From: Advenella sp048381675
GTDB lineage: Bacteria; Pseudomonadota; Gammaproteobacteria; Burkholderiales; Burkholderiaceae_B
Direction of reading: 5' to 3'
NCBI RefSeq assembly: GCF_048381675.1
Contig: NZ_JBLWIS010000003.1
Coordinates: 260,686-324,685 of the forward strand
DNA: 64,000 nucleotides
Shown: positions 52,078 to 62,285 of the stretch, one piece after another
How the letters are laid out: the number at the start of each line of letters is the position of its first letter
Position numbering within the stretch: position 1 is the stretch's first letter
Position numbers and translations under genes: made by a program
The notes under the pieces: model-generated
The model's database searches: none
What the model saw: the letters and a program-made list of their open reading frames with translations, nothing else
Told to the model about the DNA's origin: nothing

Positions 52078-52560
52078 ATGGCTGATTTATATACTCTTAC
52101 TGAACAAGCGATAGCTGGCCTTGGGGTCGAGCTGGTTGATGTCGAACGTGCCGCGTTCGGGTTGCTGCGTGTAACCATAGATCGTGAAGAGGGCGTTCGA
52201 ATTGAAGACTGTGAACAGGTTTCTCGTCAATTGTCGCGGGTGTTTGAAGTTGAAAATATCGACTACAAGCGCCTCGAGGTCGGTTCGCCAGGTGTAGATC
52301 GCCCCTTGCGTACGCTGGCTGATTTCAAACGGTTCACCGGCGAACGGGTGGAAATTAAATTACGTGAAGCTGTAGATAATCGCAAAGTCTTTACCGGGAT
52401 TTTGTCGCAGGAAACGGCTTCTGATGGAACGCAGACAGGACAATTCTGTCTGGAATTTGATGTTAAAAAGAACGAAACTCAAGTCATTGTTTTTGCATTT
52501 GAAGATGTAGAAAAGGCAAAACTTGATCCGGTTCTTGATTTCAAGGGTAAAAAGCGATGA
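52078..52560 (+). CDS. rimP: ribosome maturation factor RimP
   Basis: This 160-residue RimP, needed for 30S subunit maturation, has an N-terminal domain with GVELVDVERAAFGLLRVTIDR near 15 and the signature VSRQLSRVFEVE...YKRLEVGSPGVDRPL near 50-80. The C-terminal SH3-like domain follows. The ATG at 52078 gives the conserved N-terminus (MADLYTLTEQ); an earlier in-frame ATG lies inside the terminator stem. The stop codon overlaps the nusA start (ATGA). Confidence 0.95.
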   Translation: MADLYTLTEQAIAGLGVELVDVERAAFGLLRVTIDREEGVRIEDCEQVSRQLSRVFEVENIDYKRLEVGSPGVDRPLRTLADFKRFTGERVEIKLREAVDNRKVFTGILSQETASDGTQTGQFCLEFDVKKNETQVIVFAFEDVEKAKLDPVLDFKGKKR

Positions 52561-54041
52561 GTCGCGAAATTCTTCTATTGGTTGATGCGTTAGCGCGTGA
52601 AAAAAATGTGACACGTGAAGTGGTTTTTAGTGCGCTTGAGAGTGCTTTGGCCTCAGCCATGAAAAAACGTTTTAAAGAAGATGCTGATATTCGTGTAACG
52701 ATAGATCGGGCTACGGGCGCTCACGAAGGCTACCGTCGCTGGCTCGTCGTGCCCGATGAGGCCGGTTTGCAAGAGCCTGATCGTCAGGAGTTGCTTAGCG
52801 AAGCCCAAGAAATCAAGCCCGGCATCCAGGAAGGCGAATATATCGAAGAGCCGCTTGAACCCGTCGAGTTTGGCCGGATTGGTGCGCAGGCAGCCAAACA
52901 GGCTATCTTGCAAAAAATCCGTGACGCTGAGCGCGAACAAGTGCTCAATGACTTCTTGGAACGTGAGGAAAGCATTATTGCCGGTACTGTCAAGCGCCTT
53001 GATAAGGGTGATGCAATTATTGAAACCGGTAAAATTGAAGCCAGGCTTCCGCGCAGCGAAATGATTCCTAAGGAAAACTTGCGGGTCGGTGATCGTGTTC
53101 GCGCATGGGTGGCCAAGGTAGACCGGACAGCTCGTAACCAGCAAATCATCTTGTCCCGTACAGCACCCGAATTTATTCGTGAATTGTTCGAAAATGAAGT
53201 GCCCGAGATTGAACAGGGCCTGCTTGAAATCAAGGCGGCTGCCCGTGATCCTGGGATGCGTGCCAAAATTGCCGTGGTCGCCTACGATAAAAGAATCGAT
53301 CCAATCGGAACTTGTGTAGGTATGCGTGGTTCGCGAGTAACCGCCGTTCGTAATGAATTGGGCGGAGAACAGGTTGATATCGTGTTGTGGGCGGATGATC
53401 CGGCTGAATTTGTTATCGGAGCCCTTGCTCCCGCCAATGTTGAATCTATTCTTGTTGATGAAGAAAAACATGCGATGGATGTTGTGGTGGATGCCGAAAA
53501 CCTGCCCAAGGCTATTGGTTCAAAAGGCCAGAACGTAAGATTGGCGTCTGACCTGACCGGCTGGCAAATCAATATCATGACGCCTGAAGAAAATCGCAAT
53601 CGCCAGGATGAAGAACGGGCTGAAATGCGTGCCACGTTCATTGAGAAACTGGATGTTGATGAAGAAATGGCTGATATCCTTATCGATGAGGGCTTTACCG
53701 GTCTTGAAGAAGTAGCTTATGTGCCTATTCAGGAATTGCTTGAAATTGATGGTTTCGATGAAGATACCGTCAATGAATTGCGTAACCGTGCCCGTACCGC
53801 TTTGCTGACCGAAGCCATTGTGCAGGAAGAGCGTGTTGAAACCGCACAGGACCTGCTTGATCTTGAAGGCCTGACACCGGAATTAATTGCCAAACTGACC
53901 GAGGGTAACGTTCACACGCGTGATGACCTGGCCGAGTTGTCAACCGATGAGTTGTCGGAAATCACCGGCTTGTCAGAAGAAGAAGCTGGTGAATTGATTA
54001 TCAAGGCACGAGCCCACTGGTTTGATGAAGATGAAAAGTAA
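52557..54041 (+). CDS. nusA: transcription termination/antitermination factor NusA
   Basis: This 494-residue NusA has an N-terminal RNA polymerase-binding domain (1-130), S1 domain (about 135-200, IIAGTVKRLDKGDAIIETG), KH1 and KH2 (about 230-345, with GTCVGMRGSRVTAVRNELGGEQVDIV and KAIGSKGQNVRLAS), and two C-terminal acidic repeats (about 365-490). It controls pausing, intrinsic termination and antitermination. It may in principle act on the terminator of its own operon leader. Confidence 0.97.
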   Translation: MSREILLLVDALAREKNVTREVVFSALESALASAMKKRFKEDADIRVTIDRATGAHEGYRRWLVVPDEAGLQEPDRQELLSEAQEIKPGIQEGEYIEEPLEPVEFGRIGAQAAKQAILQKIRDAEREQVLNDFLEREESIIAGTVKRLDKGDAIIETGKIEARLPRSEMIPKENLRVGDRVRAWVAKVDRTARNQQIILSRTAPEFIRELFENEVPEIEQGLLEIKAAARDPGMRAKIAVVAYDKRIDPIGTCVGMRGSRVTAVRNELGGEQVDIVLWADDPAEFVIGALAPANVESILVDEEKHAMDVVVDAENLPKAIGSKGQNVRLASDLTGWQINIMTPEENRNRQDEERAEMRATFIEKLDVDEEMADILIDEGFTGLEEVAYVPIQELLEIDGFDEDTVNELRNRARTALLTEAIVQEERVETAQDLLDLEGLTPELIAKLTEGNVHTRDDLAELSTDELSEITGLSEEEAGELIIKARAHWFDEDEK

Positions 54042-54116
54042 TCTTCATATCTACAGTTTTAATCAGATTGCCTATTGAATGTTGTTGAATTGTTGTGAAA
54101 GGGAAGAGAGAGCCTA

Positions 54117-57100
54117 ATGCCCAGTATTACTGTTGCCCAGTTTGCCGTCGAACTGAAATTACCTGCTAATGTGTTGCTTGAACAGCTTCGTGGGGCAGGT
54201 GTTAATGTGAATTCTGTAGAGGATAATGTCACCGAGAGCGATAAAGCCAAACTACTGGATTCCCTTCGCCGCGCGCATGGTGCAAAAGAGGGTAAGAAAA
54301 TTACGGTCACACGCCGTGAAACGTCAGAAATCCGTCAGGCGGATAGCTCCGGGCGCTCTCGTACCATTCCGGTTGAAGTTCGAAAAAAACGGGTTTTTGT
54401 TAAACGGGATATCGTTGAGGACAAAGATGCTTCTCCAGAAGCCACAAAGACTGTTGCTCCCGTAACAGTTCCTGAAGTTGTGGTAAAAACGCAGCCAGAA
54501 GTTGCTCCAGAGCAAAAATTGGTGTTGCAAAAAGAAGAAAATGCATCAGTTGCGCAAACTTCTGCTGCGAAAGTCTCTCCTGAAGCAGTACAATTGCAAG
54601 ATAAGCCGCAAGATGTTGCACAAACAGTTGCCAATGTATCTCCTGAAAAGGTGTCTGGTGCTGCTGACGAAGTGCTTGAACAGCCAGAATCTAATGCATC
54701 TGCCAATGTGGCAAAAGAAGTGAAATCCACAGAGCCTGACGGTATTCCTCAGCCGCAAGTTCAACAATCATCCGTCAAACCGGATGAATCATCAATTACA
54801 TCTCAACAGGTTGAGAACAAAGAAGTGCATACTGAATCCAAAAATATGCCGTCTACTTCAGTAAAAGCTGATCAAAAACCAGCTCAGGCGTCGACGGTTA
54901 AAAGTAAATCTCCAGAATCAGGCCGTGTCAACGAGTCTCGTGATGCCAAAGCATCACGGCCAGCTGACAATAAGCCTGGTCCGGCCAAACAGGCCGCAAG
55001 AAGTGAAGTGGCCAAGGTCAAGACACCTGTCACTACAGCGGCAGTCAATAAAGATGTCAATATCCGTCATAAAAAGCCGGTTACAGAGCCAAGGCGTGAG
55101 CCAGTAGATAACGCAGCCCGTGAAGAGGCGCGTCGTCAGGCTGAAGCCGAAGCAGCCGCCTTGCGTGATATGCTTAACCGTCCTCGCAAGGTTTTGCGTG
55201 CGGCACCTGCTAGTCCTGATGCCGCCGAGGCAGGTAAGAAAGCAGTCAAGAAAGAAGTCAAACCTGCAGTTGGCGCGAAAAAAACAGATCGTGACAGCAA
55301 CTGGAATGATGGCTCTCGTGGTAAAAAACCTGTCGAGAAACGTGCAGCGACACCTGCCAAAGTTCAGGAAGAGGGCTGGCGTGCAGGTGGTGGTCGTAGC
55401 AGCGGTAAAAACAATCGCAGGAATCAGCCGCAGATGGTTAAAGAGCCGGCAGCACCAGAATTCATTTCGCGTGATGTGCATGTGCCAGAAACCATTTCAG
55501 TGGCTGACCTGGCTCACAAAATGTCGGTCAAGGCTGCTGAAGTCATCAAGCTGTTAATGAAGATGGGCCAAATGGTTACCATTAACCAGATTCTTGACCA
55601 GGAAACCGCCATGATCGTGGTTGATGAGTTGGGTCACCATGCCATTGCTGCCAAACTTGACGACCCAGAGGCATTCCTTGATGAAAGTGCTGAAAGTATT
55701 GACGTCGAGCTACTGCCTCGTGCACCGGTTGTAACCGTTATGGGGCACGTTGATCATGGTAAAACTTCCCTTCTTGACTACATTCGCCGTGCCAAAGTGG
55801 CTGTGGGCGAAGCCGGCGGCATTACCCAGCACATTGGCGCTTATCGCGTTAAAACCGAAGGCGGTGTAGCTACCTTCCTGGATACTCCCGGACACGAGGC
55901 ATTTACTGCCATGCGTGCGCGTGGTGCCCAGGCAACCGATATTGTCATTCTGGTGGTTGCTGCCGATGACGGCGTCATGCCGCAAACGCGTGAAGCTATT
56001 CACCATGCTAAAGCAGCAGGTGTGCCTTTGGTTGTTGCCATTAACAAGGTGGACAAACCCGAAGCTAATCCCGAGCGCGTAAAACAAGAACTGGTTGCCG
56101 AAGAAGTGGTTCCTGAAGAGTACGGTGGTGATGTGCCATTTGTGCCTGTATCAGCCAAAACCGGTTTTGGTATCGATGACCTTATCGAGAACGTATTGTT
56201 GCAGGCTGAAATTCTTGAATTGAAAGCCGCTGTTGATGCACCTGCCAAAGGCGTAGTGATTGAATCTAGTCTGGACAAGGGGCGTGGTCCCGTTGCTACC
56301 ATTCTGGTTCAAAGTGGTACCCTCAAGCGTGGTGATGCCATTTTGGTTGGCGCAAGCTATGGCCGTGTGCGTGCCATGCTTGATGAAACAGGTAAAAACA
56401 TTCCTAAAGCCGGGCCATCCGTACCCGTTGAAATCCAAGGTTTGTCTGATGTTCCTGCTGCCGGTGATGAGGTTCAGGTGGTTATTGACGAGCGCAAGGC
56501 ACGTGAAATTGCTTTGTTCCGTCAAGGTAAATATCGCGACGTGAAACTGGCACGCCAGCAAGCTGCTAAACTTGAATCCATGTTTGATAACATCGGAGAA
56601 GGTAAGCAAACGCTTGAACTCATTGTTAAAACCGATGTTCAGGGTTCACAGGAAGCATTGGTGCAATCGTTGGTTAAATTGTCTACCGATGAAATCCGTG
56701 TGCGGGTTGTTCATGCTGCCGTTGGTGGTATCTCTGAAAGCGACGTGAATCTGGCCATTGCATCCAATGCGGTAATTATTGGCTTTAACGTACGCGCAGA
56801 TCAAAGTACGAAAAAACTGGCTGAATCAAACGGCATTGATATCCGTTACTACAACATTATTTATGATGCGGTAGATGATGTTAAAAAAGCCATGTCCGGT
56901 ATGCTTACGCCTGAAAAACGCGAAGAAATTATTGGTATGGTTGAGATTCGTGAGGTTTACAGTATTTCCCATATTGGTAAAGTGGCTGGGTGTATGGTAA
57001 CTGATGGAGTCGTACGCAGAGACTCTCAAGTTCGTCAGTTGCGCAATCATGTAGTCATCTGGACTGGTCACCTTGATTCTCTCAAACGCTTCAAGGATGA

Positions 57101-57218
57101 TGCCAAAGAAGTTAAATTCGGCTTCGATTGCGGTATTACTTTAAGGGGCAATAACGATATCGAAGTGGGCGATCAGCTTGAAATCTTCGAAATCAAAGAA
57201 ATTGCCCGTACGCTGTAA
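54117..57218 (+). CDS. infB: translation initiation factor IF-2
   Basis: This 1033-residue GTPase brings fMet-tRNA to the 30S subunit. Domains: N-terminal IF2_N (1-50), a long Ala/Lys/Pro/Glu-rich disordered region (about 80-440), a second IF2_N-like helix bundle (about 455-505), the G domain with GHVDHGKTS near 543 and NKVDKPEA near 643, then domains II, III and C2. The long linker is typical of Burkholderiales. Two copies of its ligand, initiator tRNA-fMet, are encoded 5 kb upstream. Confidence 0.97.
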   Translation: MPSITVAQFAVELKLPANVLLEQLRGAGVNVNSVEDNVTESDKAKLLDSLRRAHGAKEGKKITVTRRETSEIRQADSSGRSRTIPVEVRKKRVFVKRDIVEDKDASPEATKTVAPVTVPEVVVKTQPEVAPEQKLVLQKEENASVAQTSAAKVSPEAVQLQDKPQDVAQTVANVSPEKVSGAADEVLEQPESNASANVAKEVKSTEPDGIPQPQVQQSSVKPDESSITSQQVENKEVHTESKNMPSTSVKADQKPAQASTVKSKSPESGRVNESRDAKASRPADNKPGPAKQAARSEVAKVKTPVTTAAVNKDVNIRHKKPVTEPRREPVDNAAREEARRQAEAEAAALRDMLNRPRKVLRAAPASPDAAEAGKKAVKKEVKPAVGAKKTDRDSNWNDGSRGKKPVEKRAATPAKVQEEGWRAGGGRSSGKNNRRNQPQMVKEPAAPEFISRDVHVPETISVADLAHKMSVKAAEVIKLLMKMGQMVTINQILDQETAMIVVDELGHHAIAAKLDDPEAFLDESAESIDVELLPRAPVVTVMGHVDHGKTSLLDYIRRAKVAVGEAGGITQHIGAYRVKTEGGVATFLDTPGHEAFTAMRARGAQATDIVILVVAADDGVMPQTREAIHHAKAAGVPLVVAINKVDKPEANPERVKQELVAEEVVPEEYGGDVPFVPVSAKTGFGIDDLIENVLLQAEILELKAAVDAPAKGVVIESSLDKGRGPVATILVQSGTLKRGDAILVGASYGRVRAMLDETGKNIPKAGPSVPVEIQGLSDVPAAGDEVQVVIDERKAREIALFRQGKYRDVKLARQQAAKLESMFDNIGEGKQTLELIVKTDVQGSQEALVQSLVKLSTDEIRVRVVHAAVGGISESDVNLAIASNAVIIGFNVRADQSTKKLAESNGIDIRYYNIIYDAVDDVKKAMSGMLTPEKREEIIGMVEIREVYSISHIGKVAGCMVTDGVVRRDSQVRQLRNHVVIWTGHLDSLKRFKDDAKEVKFGFDCGITLRGNNDIEVGDQLEIFEIKEIARTL

Positions 57219-57226
57219 ATTTAATT

Positions 57227-57640
57227 ATGAATCGACACAAGTCAAAATCTCCTGCCAGCCGTAATGTGCGTCTGGCAGACCAGATACAGAAAGATCTGGC
57301 CATCCTTATCCAGCGTGAAATGGATATGTCCCGAGTAGGTCTTATTACCTTAAGCGGGGTTGATCTTAGTGCAGATTATGCACATGCAAAGGTATATTTC
57401 ACTGTTCTGGGTGCTGAGCCGGAAGTGGCTTCGACTGCACTGAATGAAAAGGCAGGATGGCTGCATTCTTTGCTGTTTAAAATGTTGCATATTCACACGG
57501 TACCTACCCTGCGTTTCATTCACGATGAACAAATGGCGCGTGGTATTGAAATGACACAGCTCATTGATCGTGCAAACCGTCCGGATGATTTTCCTGTGCA
57601 AACAGATAATCTTGATGATATTGAAACAGGCAAGAAATAA
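57227..57640 (+). CDS. rbfA: ribosome-binding factor A
   Basis: This 137-residue RbfA, a KH-type 16S rRNA processing factor, has RNVRLADQIQKDLAILIQRE near 13 and the conserved VDLSADYAHAKVYFTVLG near 44. PTLRFIHDEQMARGIEMTQLI is near 93. It starts 8 nt after infB in the operon. Confidence 0.95.
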   Translation: MNRHKSKSPASRNVRLADQIQKDLAILIQREMDMSRVGLITLSGVDLSADYAHAKVYFTVLGAEPEVASTALNEKAGWLHSLLFKMLHIHTVPTLRFIHDEQMARGIEMTQLIDRANRPDDFPVQTDNLDDIETGKK

Positions 57641-57663
57641 CTGCCTGGTATTTGGGTAAATAA

Positions 57664-58416
57664 ATGGGACGTAGGAAAGGGCTGGACATTACCGGGGTGT
57701 TGTTGCTTGATAAGCCAGTAGATTTATCAAGCAATCATGCCCTGCAAAGAGCCAGACGTGTAATGGATGCAAAAAAAGCCGGTCATACTGGGACATTAGA
57801 TCCATTTGCGACCGGCTTGTTAGTCTGCTGTTTTGGAAAAGCCACTAAAATATGCGGTCCCATGCTGAATGTGGATAAAAAATATATTGCCACGCTTCAG
57901 TTGGGTGCTGAAACCGATTCGGGCGACCTGACGGGAAATGTCGTTCAGGATGCACCGGATTTTACTGGTATTACGGCAGAACAGTTAAACAAGGTATTAC
58001 CCGATTTCTTGGGTGAGATACAACAGATTCCGCCGATGTATTCGGCCTTGAAGCGGGATGGGCGCCCGCTTTATGAATATGCACGCCAGGGCATAGAGCT
58101 TGAGCGTGAACCTCGTACAGTAACAATCTACGAAATAAATGTGTTGCGTGTTCAGCCTGCTGTGGTTGAACTAGAGGTATCCTGTAGTAAAGGAACCTAT
58201 ATACGCACACTTGCCCAGGATATTGGAAGGGCACTGGGTTGCTTTGCGCACCTGATTGCCCTCAGGCGAACAGTTGTTGGTCCGTTTTCCATAGATAATG
58301 CAATTTCCCTTGAGGCTTTGCAAAACATGGAAGCGCCGGTTGACAGGCTGATTGCCCTGCAAGAACTACCAGACGGCCTGGTGCCGTTAAAACTACTTCA
58401 AAAGGAAATACTATGA
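57664..58416 (+). CDS. truB: tRNA pseudouridine(55) synthase
   Basis: This 250-residue enzyme makes pseudouridine 55 in the T-loop of tRNAs. The catalytic Asp46 lies in GHTGTLDPFATGLL. CSKGTYIRTLAQDIGRALG (about 173-191) is the second signature. At 250 residues it is at the short end for TruB and has little room for the usual C-terminal PUA-like extension. The typA ATG overlaps its stop codon. Confidence 0.95.
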   Translation: MGRRKGLDITGVLLLDKPVDLSSNHALQRARRVMDAKKAGHTGTLDPFATGLLVCCFGKATKICGPMLNVDKKYIATLQLGAETDSGDLTGNVVQDAPDFTGITAEQLNKVLPDFLGEIQQIPPMYSALKRDGRPLYEYARQGIELEREPRTVTIYEINVLRVQPAVVELEVSCSKGTYIRTLAQDIGRALGCFAHLIALRRTVVGPFSIDNAISLEALQNMEAPVDRLIALQELPDGLVPLKLLQKEIL

Positions 58417-60239
58417 GCCAAGCGCTCCGTAACGTTGCGATTATTGCTCACGTTGACCATGGTAAAACAACAATGGTTGACCAGTTGTTACATCAGGCGG
58501 GTACGTTCCGTGATAACCAGCATATTGCTGAGCGCGTCATGGACTCCGGCGATATTGAAAAAGAACGTGGTATTACGATTCTTTCAAAGAACTGTGCTGT
58601 CGAATATGAAGGCACCCACATCAACATTATTGATACCCCCGGACACGCCGACTTTGGTGGTGAAGTAGAGCGCGTATTGTCTATGGTTGATGGTGTTTTG
58701 CTGCTGGTTGATGCTGTAGAAGGACCTATGCCACAAACCCGTTTTGTGACCAAGAAAGCCTTGGCGCTTGGCCTGAAGCCTATTGTTGTGGTTAACAAAA
58801 TTGACCGCCCCGGTGCGCGTCCTGATTTTGTGATTAACACAACCTTTGACCTGTTTGATAAACTTGGTGCTACAGAAGAGCAGCTTGATTTCCCCGTTAT
58901 TTACGCTTCAGGCCTGTCTGGTTTTGCCGGCCTGACTGACGACGTGCGTGAAGGTGACATGCGTCCTTTGTTTGATGCAATCCTGAAATACGTGCCTCAG
59001 CGTAACGATGACAAGGATGCCCCTCTTCAAATGCAAATCATTTCGCTGGACTACAACAGCTATGTGGGCAAAATTGGTGTCGGCCGTATCAACCGTGGCC
59101 GGATTCGTGCAGGCCAGGATGTTGTCGTCAAGTTTGGTGAAGATGGGGCCAGTTCTAAAGGACGTATCAATCAGGTTCTCAAGTTTCAGGGTCTTGATCG
59201 CGTTCAGGTGGATTCCGCAGAAGCCGGTGATATTGTCCTGATTAACGGTATTGAAGAAATTGGCATTGGCTGTACATTATGTGATCCAGCCAAACCCGAA
59301 GCCTTGCCAATGCTGAAGATTGATGAGCCAACCTTGACCATGAACTTCATGGTAAATACTTCGCCTTTGGCAGGCCGTGAAGGCAAATTCGTTACCAGCC
59401 GTCAGATTCGTGATCGCCTGAATCTTGAGCTGAAGTCAAACGTTGCACTACGGGTTAAAGACACCGGTGACGATACCGTATTTGAAGTTTCCGGTCGTGG
59501 TGAGCTTCACCTGACAATTCTGCTGGAAAACATGCGTCGTGAAGGTTATGAACTGGCTGTTTCACGTCCGCGCGTGGTCTATAAGGAAATTGATGGTGTG
59601 CGCTGCGAGCCACTTGAGCTGTTGACCGTTGACCTTGAAGATGAACACCAGGGTGGTGTGATGGAAGAGCTGGGTCGTCGTAAAGGCGAACTGCTTGACA
59701 TGCAATCCGATGGACGTGGCCGTACCCGTCTTGAGTATCGCATTCCAGCCCGTGGCTTGATTGGTTTCTCTACCGAATTCATGTCGATGACTCGCGGTAC
59801 TGGTCTGATGAGCCATGTTTTTGATGAATATGCACCTGTTCGTGAAGGTAGTGTCGGTGAGCGTCGCAATGGCGTGCTGATCAGTCAGGATAACGGTGAT
59901 GCCGTTGCTTATGCCCTGTGGAAGCTGCAAGATCGTGGCCGCATGTTTGTGTCTCCTGGTGAGCCATTATATGAAGGTATGATTATCGGTATTCATAGCC
60001 GTGACAATGACTTGATTGTTAACCCTATCAAGGGCAAACAATTGACCAATATCCGTGCCTCAGGCACCGATGAGGCAGTACGTCTGGTGCCGCCTATCAA
60101 GTTGAACCTGGAATATGCCGTAGAGTTCATTGATGATGATGAGCTGGTTGAGGTAACGCCTAAAAGCATTCGCTTGCGCAAACGCTATTTGATTGAGCAT
60201 GAACGTAAGCGTGCCGCACGTGAGAATGCTGGACTGTAA
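58413..60239 (+). CDS. typA: ribosome-associated GTPase TypA/BipA
   Basis: This 608-residue translational GTPase of the EF-G family has G1 AHVDHGKTT (12-20), the switch region ERGITILSKNC near 52, DTPGHADFGGEVERVLSM near 73-90 and NKIDRPGARPDF near 130. Domains II, III and V and the unique C-terminal domain (to about 600) follow. It acts in 50S assembly and stress adaptation. It overlaps truB by 4 nt and ends at paired hairpins. Confidence 0.97.
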   Translation: MSQALRNVAIIAHVDHGKTTMVDQLLHQAGTFRDNQHIAERVMDSGDIEKERGITILSKNCAVEYEGTHINIIDTPGHADFGGEVERVLSMVDGVLLLVDAVEGPMPQTRFVTKKALALGLKPIVVVNKIDRPGARPDFVINTTFDLFDKLGATEEQLDFPVIYASGLSGFAGLTDDVREGDMRPLFDAILKYVPQRNDDKDAPLQMQIISLDYNSYVGKIGVGRINRGRIRAGQDVVVKFGEDGASSKGRINQVLKFQGLDRVQVDSAEAGDIVLINGIEEIGIGCTLCDPAKPEALPMLKIDEPTLTMNFMVNTSPLAGREGKFVTSRQIRDRLNLELKSNVALRVKDTGDDTVFEVSGRGELHLTILLENMRREGYELAVSRPRVVYKEIDGVRCEPLELLTVDLEDEHQGGVMEELGRRKGELLDMQSDGRGRTRLEYRIPARGLIGFSTEFMSMTRGTGLMSHVFDEYAPVREGSVGERRNGVLISQDNGDAVAYALWKLQDRGRMFVSPGEPLYEGMIIGIHSRDNDLIVNPIKGKQLTNIRASGTDEAVRLVPPIKLNLEYAVEFIDDDELVEVTPKSIRLRKRYLIEHERKRAARENAGL

Positions 60240-60243
60240 GTAA

Positions 60244-60268
60244 AAAATCCGCTAATAAAAGCGGATTT
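60244..60268 (+). terminator. first hairpin after typA
   Basis: AAATCCGC / GCGGATTT forms an 8-bp stem, with A/T-rich flanks on both sides. It is followed directly by a second, stronger terminator. Confidence 0.65.
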
Positions 60269-60275
60269 AAAATAA

Positions 60276-60326
60276 ACCGCACCTTCAGGTCAGGCTTTTG
60301 CCTTAGCCTGAAGGTGCGGTTTTTTA
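60276..60326 (+). terminator. strong Rho-independent terminator after typA
   Basis: CCGCACCTTCAGG / CCTGAAGGTGCGG forms a perfect 13-bp stem followed by TTTTTT. It ends the rimP-to-typA operon. Confidence 0.92.
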
Positions 60327-60465
60327 TTGGGATCCAGGATTGATCTTAATCAGGAACAATGCATTTATAATGGTTTTATGGTTTACTACATAAGGTTTCA
60401 ATGTTAGTATCAATTAGGTAACCCTTGGGTGTACTTTAAAGCGTGATCAATCTTACCTCCGTTAT

Positions 60466-60888
60466 ATGAATGTGAACCGTATTTTTTCGCATAAAGGTGT
60501 CTCATACAGGTATATATTCATATATCTGTGTCTGGCCTTGTTTGCGTTGCGCTCACTCATACCGGTTGGCTATATGCCCAATATGCAGGCACTTGGCCAG
60601 GGCAAAATAGAAATTATCATCTGTACGCCTGCAGGTAGCCAGTCTACTTTCGTTTCCATCGAAACTTCTCCTCATCAGCAAATCCCTGATAATGCCCATG
60701 ATGGCATGCTAAGCTGTCCTTTCAGCGTTATTAACGCCCAAGGCATGCTGGCGGGGTCCCCTGATCTGGGTGTTGAGGCATTTAACCTGCCCGAGTTGGT
60801 TGTCCCCTCTCTCAGCCATTCTCAGGTAAACAATGTCCGCCATTCAGGGCCTCCGCTAGGCTCAAGAGCCCCGCCTGTGGCTATCTAA
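60466..60888 (+). CDS. DUF2946-like membrane-anchored protein
   Basis: This 140-residue protein has one N-terminal transmembrane segment (about 17-34) followed by IPVGYMPN and an IICTPAG segment with Cys53. A second Cys84 lies in MLSCPFSV, and the protein ends GPPLGSRAPP. This pattern matches the DUF2946 family, often found beside copper-handling genes. The function is unproven. It heads a cluster with Sco1, PCuAC and a second PCuAC-like protein, so a part in periplasmic copper delivery is likely. Confidence 0.7.
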   Translation: MNVNRIFSHKGVSYRYIFIYLCLALFALRSLIPVGYMPNMQALGQGKIEIIICTPAGSQSTFVSIETSPHQQIPDNAHDGMLSCPFSVINAQGMLAGSPDLGVEAFNLPELVVPSLSHSQVNNVRHSGPPLGSRAPPVAI

Positions 60889-61127
60889 TAAGTTCAAATA
60901 ACAAAATAACCCGTAATCGGGATGTCGTTAAGTGCTGCATTATGTTTGCTTTTAGACCAGGCATGGCATGTCTGCGGTATTTATCGGTTCTTGTCTACCT
61001 TGAACAGTTTTGATTGGCATAACCCCCGCTTTTTATACTTTCTCCTGATAAAAACCAGGGTTCAACCATTCATTTCCCATTCTGTTCAAGGTGGAATTTA
61101 AAAATCAAATAACTTGAAATACATGCA

Positions 61128-61721
61128 ATGTCAATGAATCAAAAACGCAGATTGGTGCTGGCTGGCTTGGGTGTATTACCCTTGGTACTTGTGGGGTGTG
61201 GTAAAGAAAAGCCGCTGGTTGTTCATGGTAAAGATCTTACCGAAGCAAATTTCGGGCGCGATTTCAATTTGAGCGGTCCCAACGGCAAGCGCTTCACTGT
61301 CAATGATTTCAACGGTAAAGTACTGATGATTTTTTTTGGCTTTACCCAGTGCCCTGATGTTTGCCCAACAGCGTTGGCGCGTGCTGTGGAAATTAAAAAT
61401 CTGTTGGGTGAAGATGCAGATAAATTACAGGTAGTTTTTATTACGATAGATCCTGAACGTGACACGCCTGAAATGCTGGAAGCCTATACCGGTGCTTTTG
61501 ATCCTTCTTTTCTAGGGCTTTACGGTACGCTTGATGAAACGGCAGAGGTTGCCAAAGAATTTAAAATTTATTACAAAAAAGTTCCAACCGGTTCATCTTA
61601 TACGATGGATCATAGTGCACTAAGTTATGTTTTTGATACCAATGGCAAGCTAAGATTATCTTTGCCCCATGCCCAAAGCGCAGAAGAGTGCGCAGAAGAT
61701 ATCCGTCAATTGTTGCCTTAA
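61128..61721 (+). CDS. Sco1/SenC family copper chaperone, lipoprotein
   Basis: This 197-residue thioredoxin-fold protein inserts copper into the CuA site of cytochrome c oxidase. Copper ligands are Cys75 and Cys79 in FTQCPDVCP and His162 in TMDHSAL. A lipobox (LVLVGC, Cys24) predicts anchoring on the periplasmic face of a membrane. The ATG at 61128 has no clear ribosome site; ATG 61134 is an alternative. The 239-nt gap before it shows nothing recognisable. Confidence 0.93.
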   Translation: MSMNQKRRLVLAGLGVLPLVLVGCGKEKPLVVHGKDLTEANFGRDFNLSGPNGKRFTVNDFNGKVLMIFFGFTQCPDVCPTALARAVEIKNLLGEDADKLQVVFITIDPERDTPEMLEAYTGAFDPSFLGLYGTLDETAEVAKEFKIYYKKVPTGSSYTMDHSALSYVFDTNGKLRLSLPHAQSAEECAEDIRQLLP

Positions 61722-61758
61722 TATTCAAAAGTTATTCAATCCAATACAGAGGTAAACC

Positions 61759-62259
61759 ATGAAGTTCTCTATTAAACAGATCAATTCAGCCCTGATTATT
61801 TCTGCCGCCTTATTTTCAGCTTCAGCAAGTGCGGCTGTGACCGTGGAAGACGCTTGGGTGCGTGCTACTGTCGGCGGGCAGCAGGCAACTGGTGCATTCA
61901 TGAAGTTGACATCCGATAAGGATGCCAAGCTGGTGGAAGCTAAATCTGATATTTCCAAAGCAGTGGAAATACACGAAATGGCCATGCAGGATGACGTCAT
62001 GAAAATGCGTCAGATTCCAAGCCTGGATTTACCCAAAAGTCAGGTTGTTGAGTTGAAACCAGGTAGCTACCACATCATGTTTATTGGCTTGAATAATCAA
62101 GTTAAGGAAAATGATGAGGTTGCGCTTCAGCTTGTTGTTGAAAATGCTGATGGTAGTAAAGAAACCGTTGATATTAAAGCACCAGCAAAACCTTTAGCGG
62201 GTGCTGACGAAAATTTCATGCATGGCAAACCTATGCAAATGAAAAAACACGGCCATTAA
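61759..62259 (+). CDS. PCuAC-type periplasmic copper chaperone
   Basis: This 166-residue PCu(A)C (DUF461) protein has a Sec signal peptide (1-26, cleavage after ASA). The copper motif is complete: His72-x10-Met83-x21-His105-x-Met107. The tail HGKPMQMKKHGH adds further Met/His ligands. It hands Cu(I) to Sco1 or directly to the CuA site of oxidase. It lies 37 nt after the Sco gene with a GAGG ribosome site. Confidence 0.93.
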   Translation: MKFSIKQINSALIISAALFSASASAAVTVEDAWVRATVGGQQATGAFMKLTSDKDAKLVEAKSDISKAVEIHEMAMQDDVMKMRQIPSLDLPKSQVVELKPGSYHIMFIGLNNQVKENDEVALQLVVENADGSKETVDIKAPAKPLAGADENFMHGKPMQMKKHGH

Positions 62260-62285
62260 TTGGTATTCTTACTGTTTGAATTTTT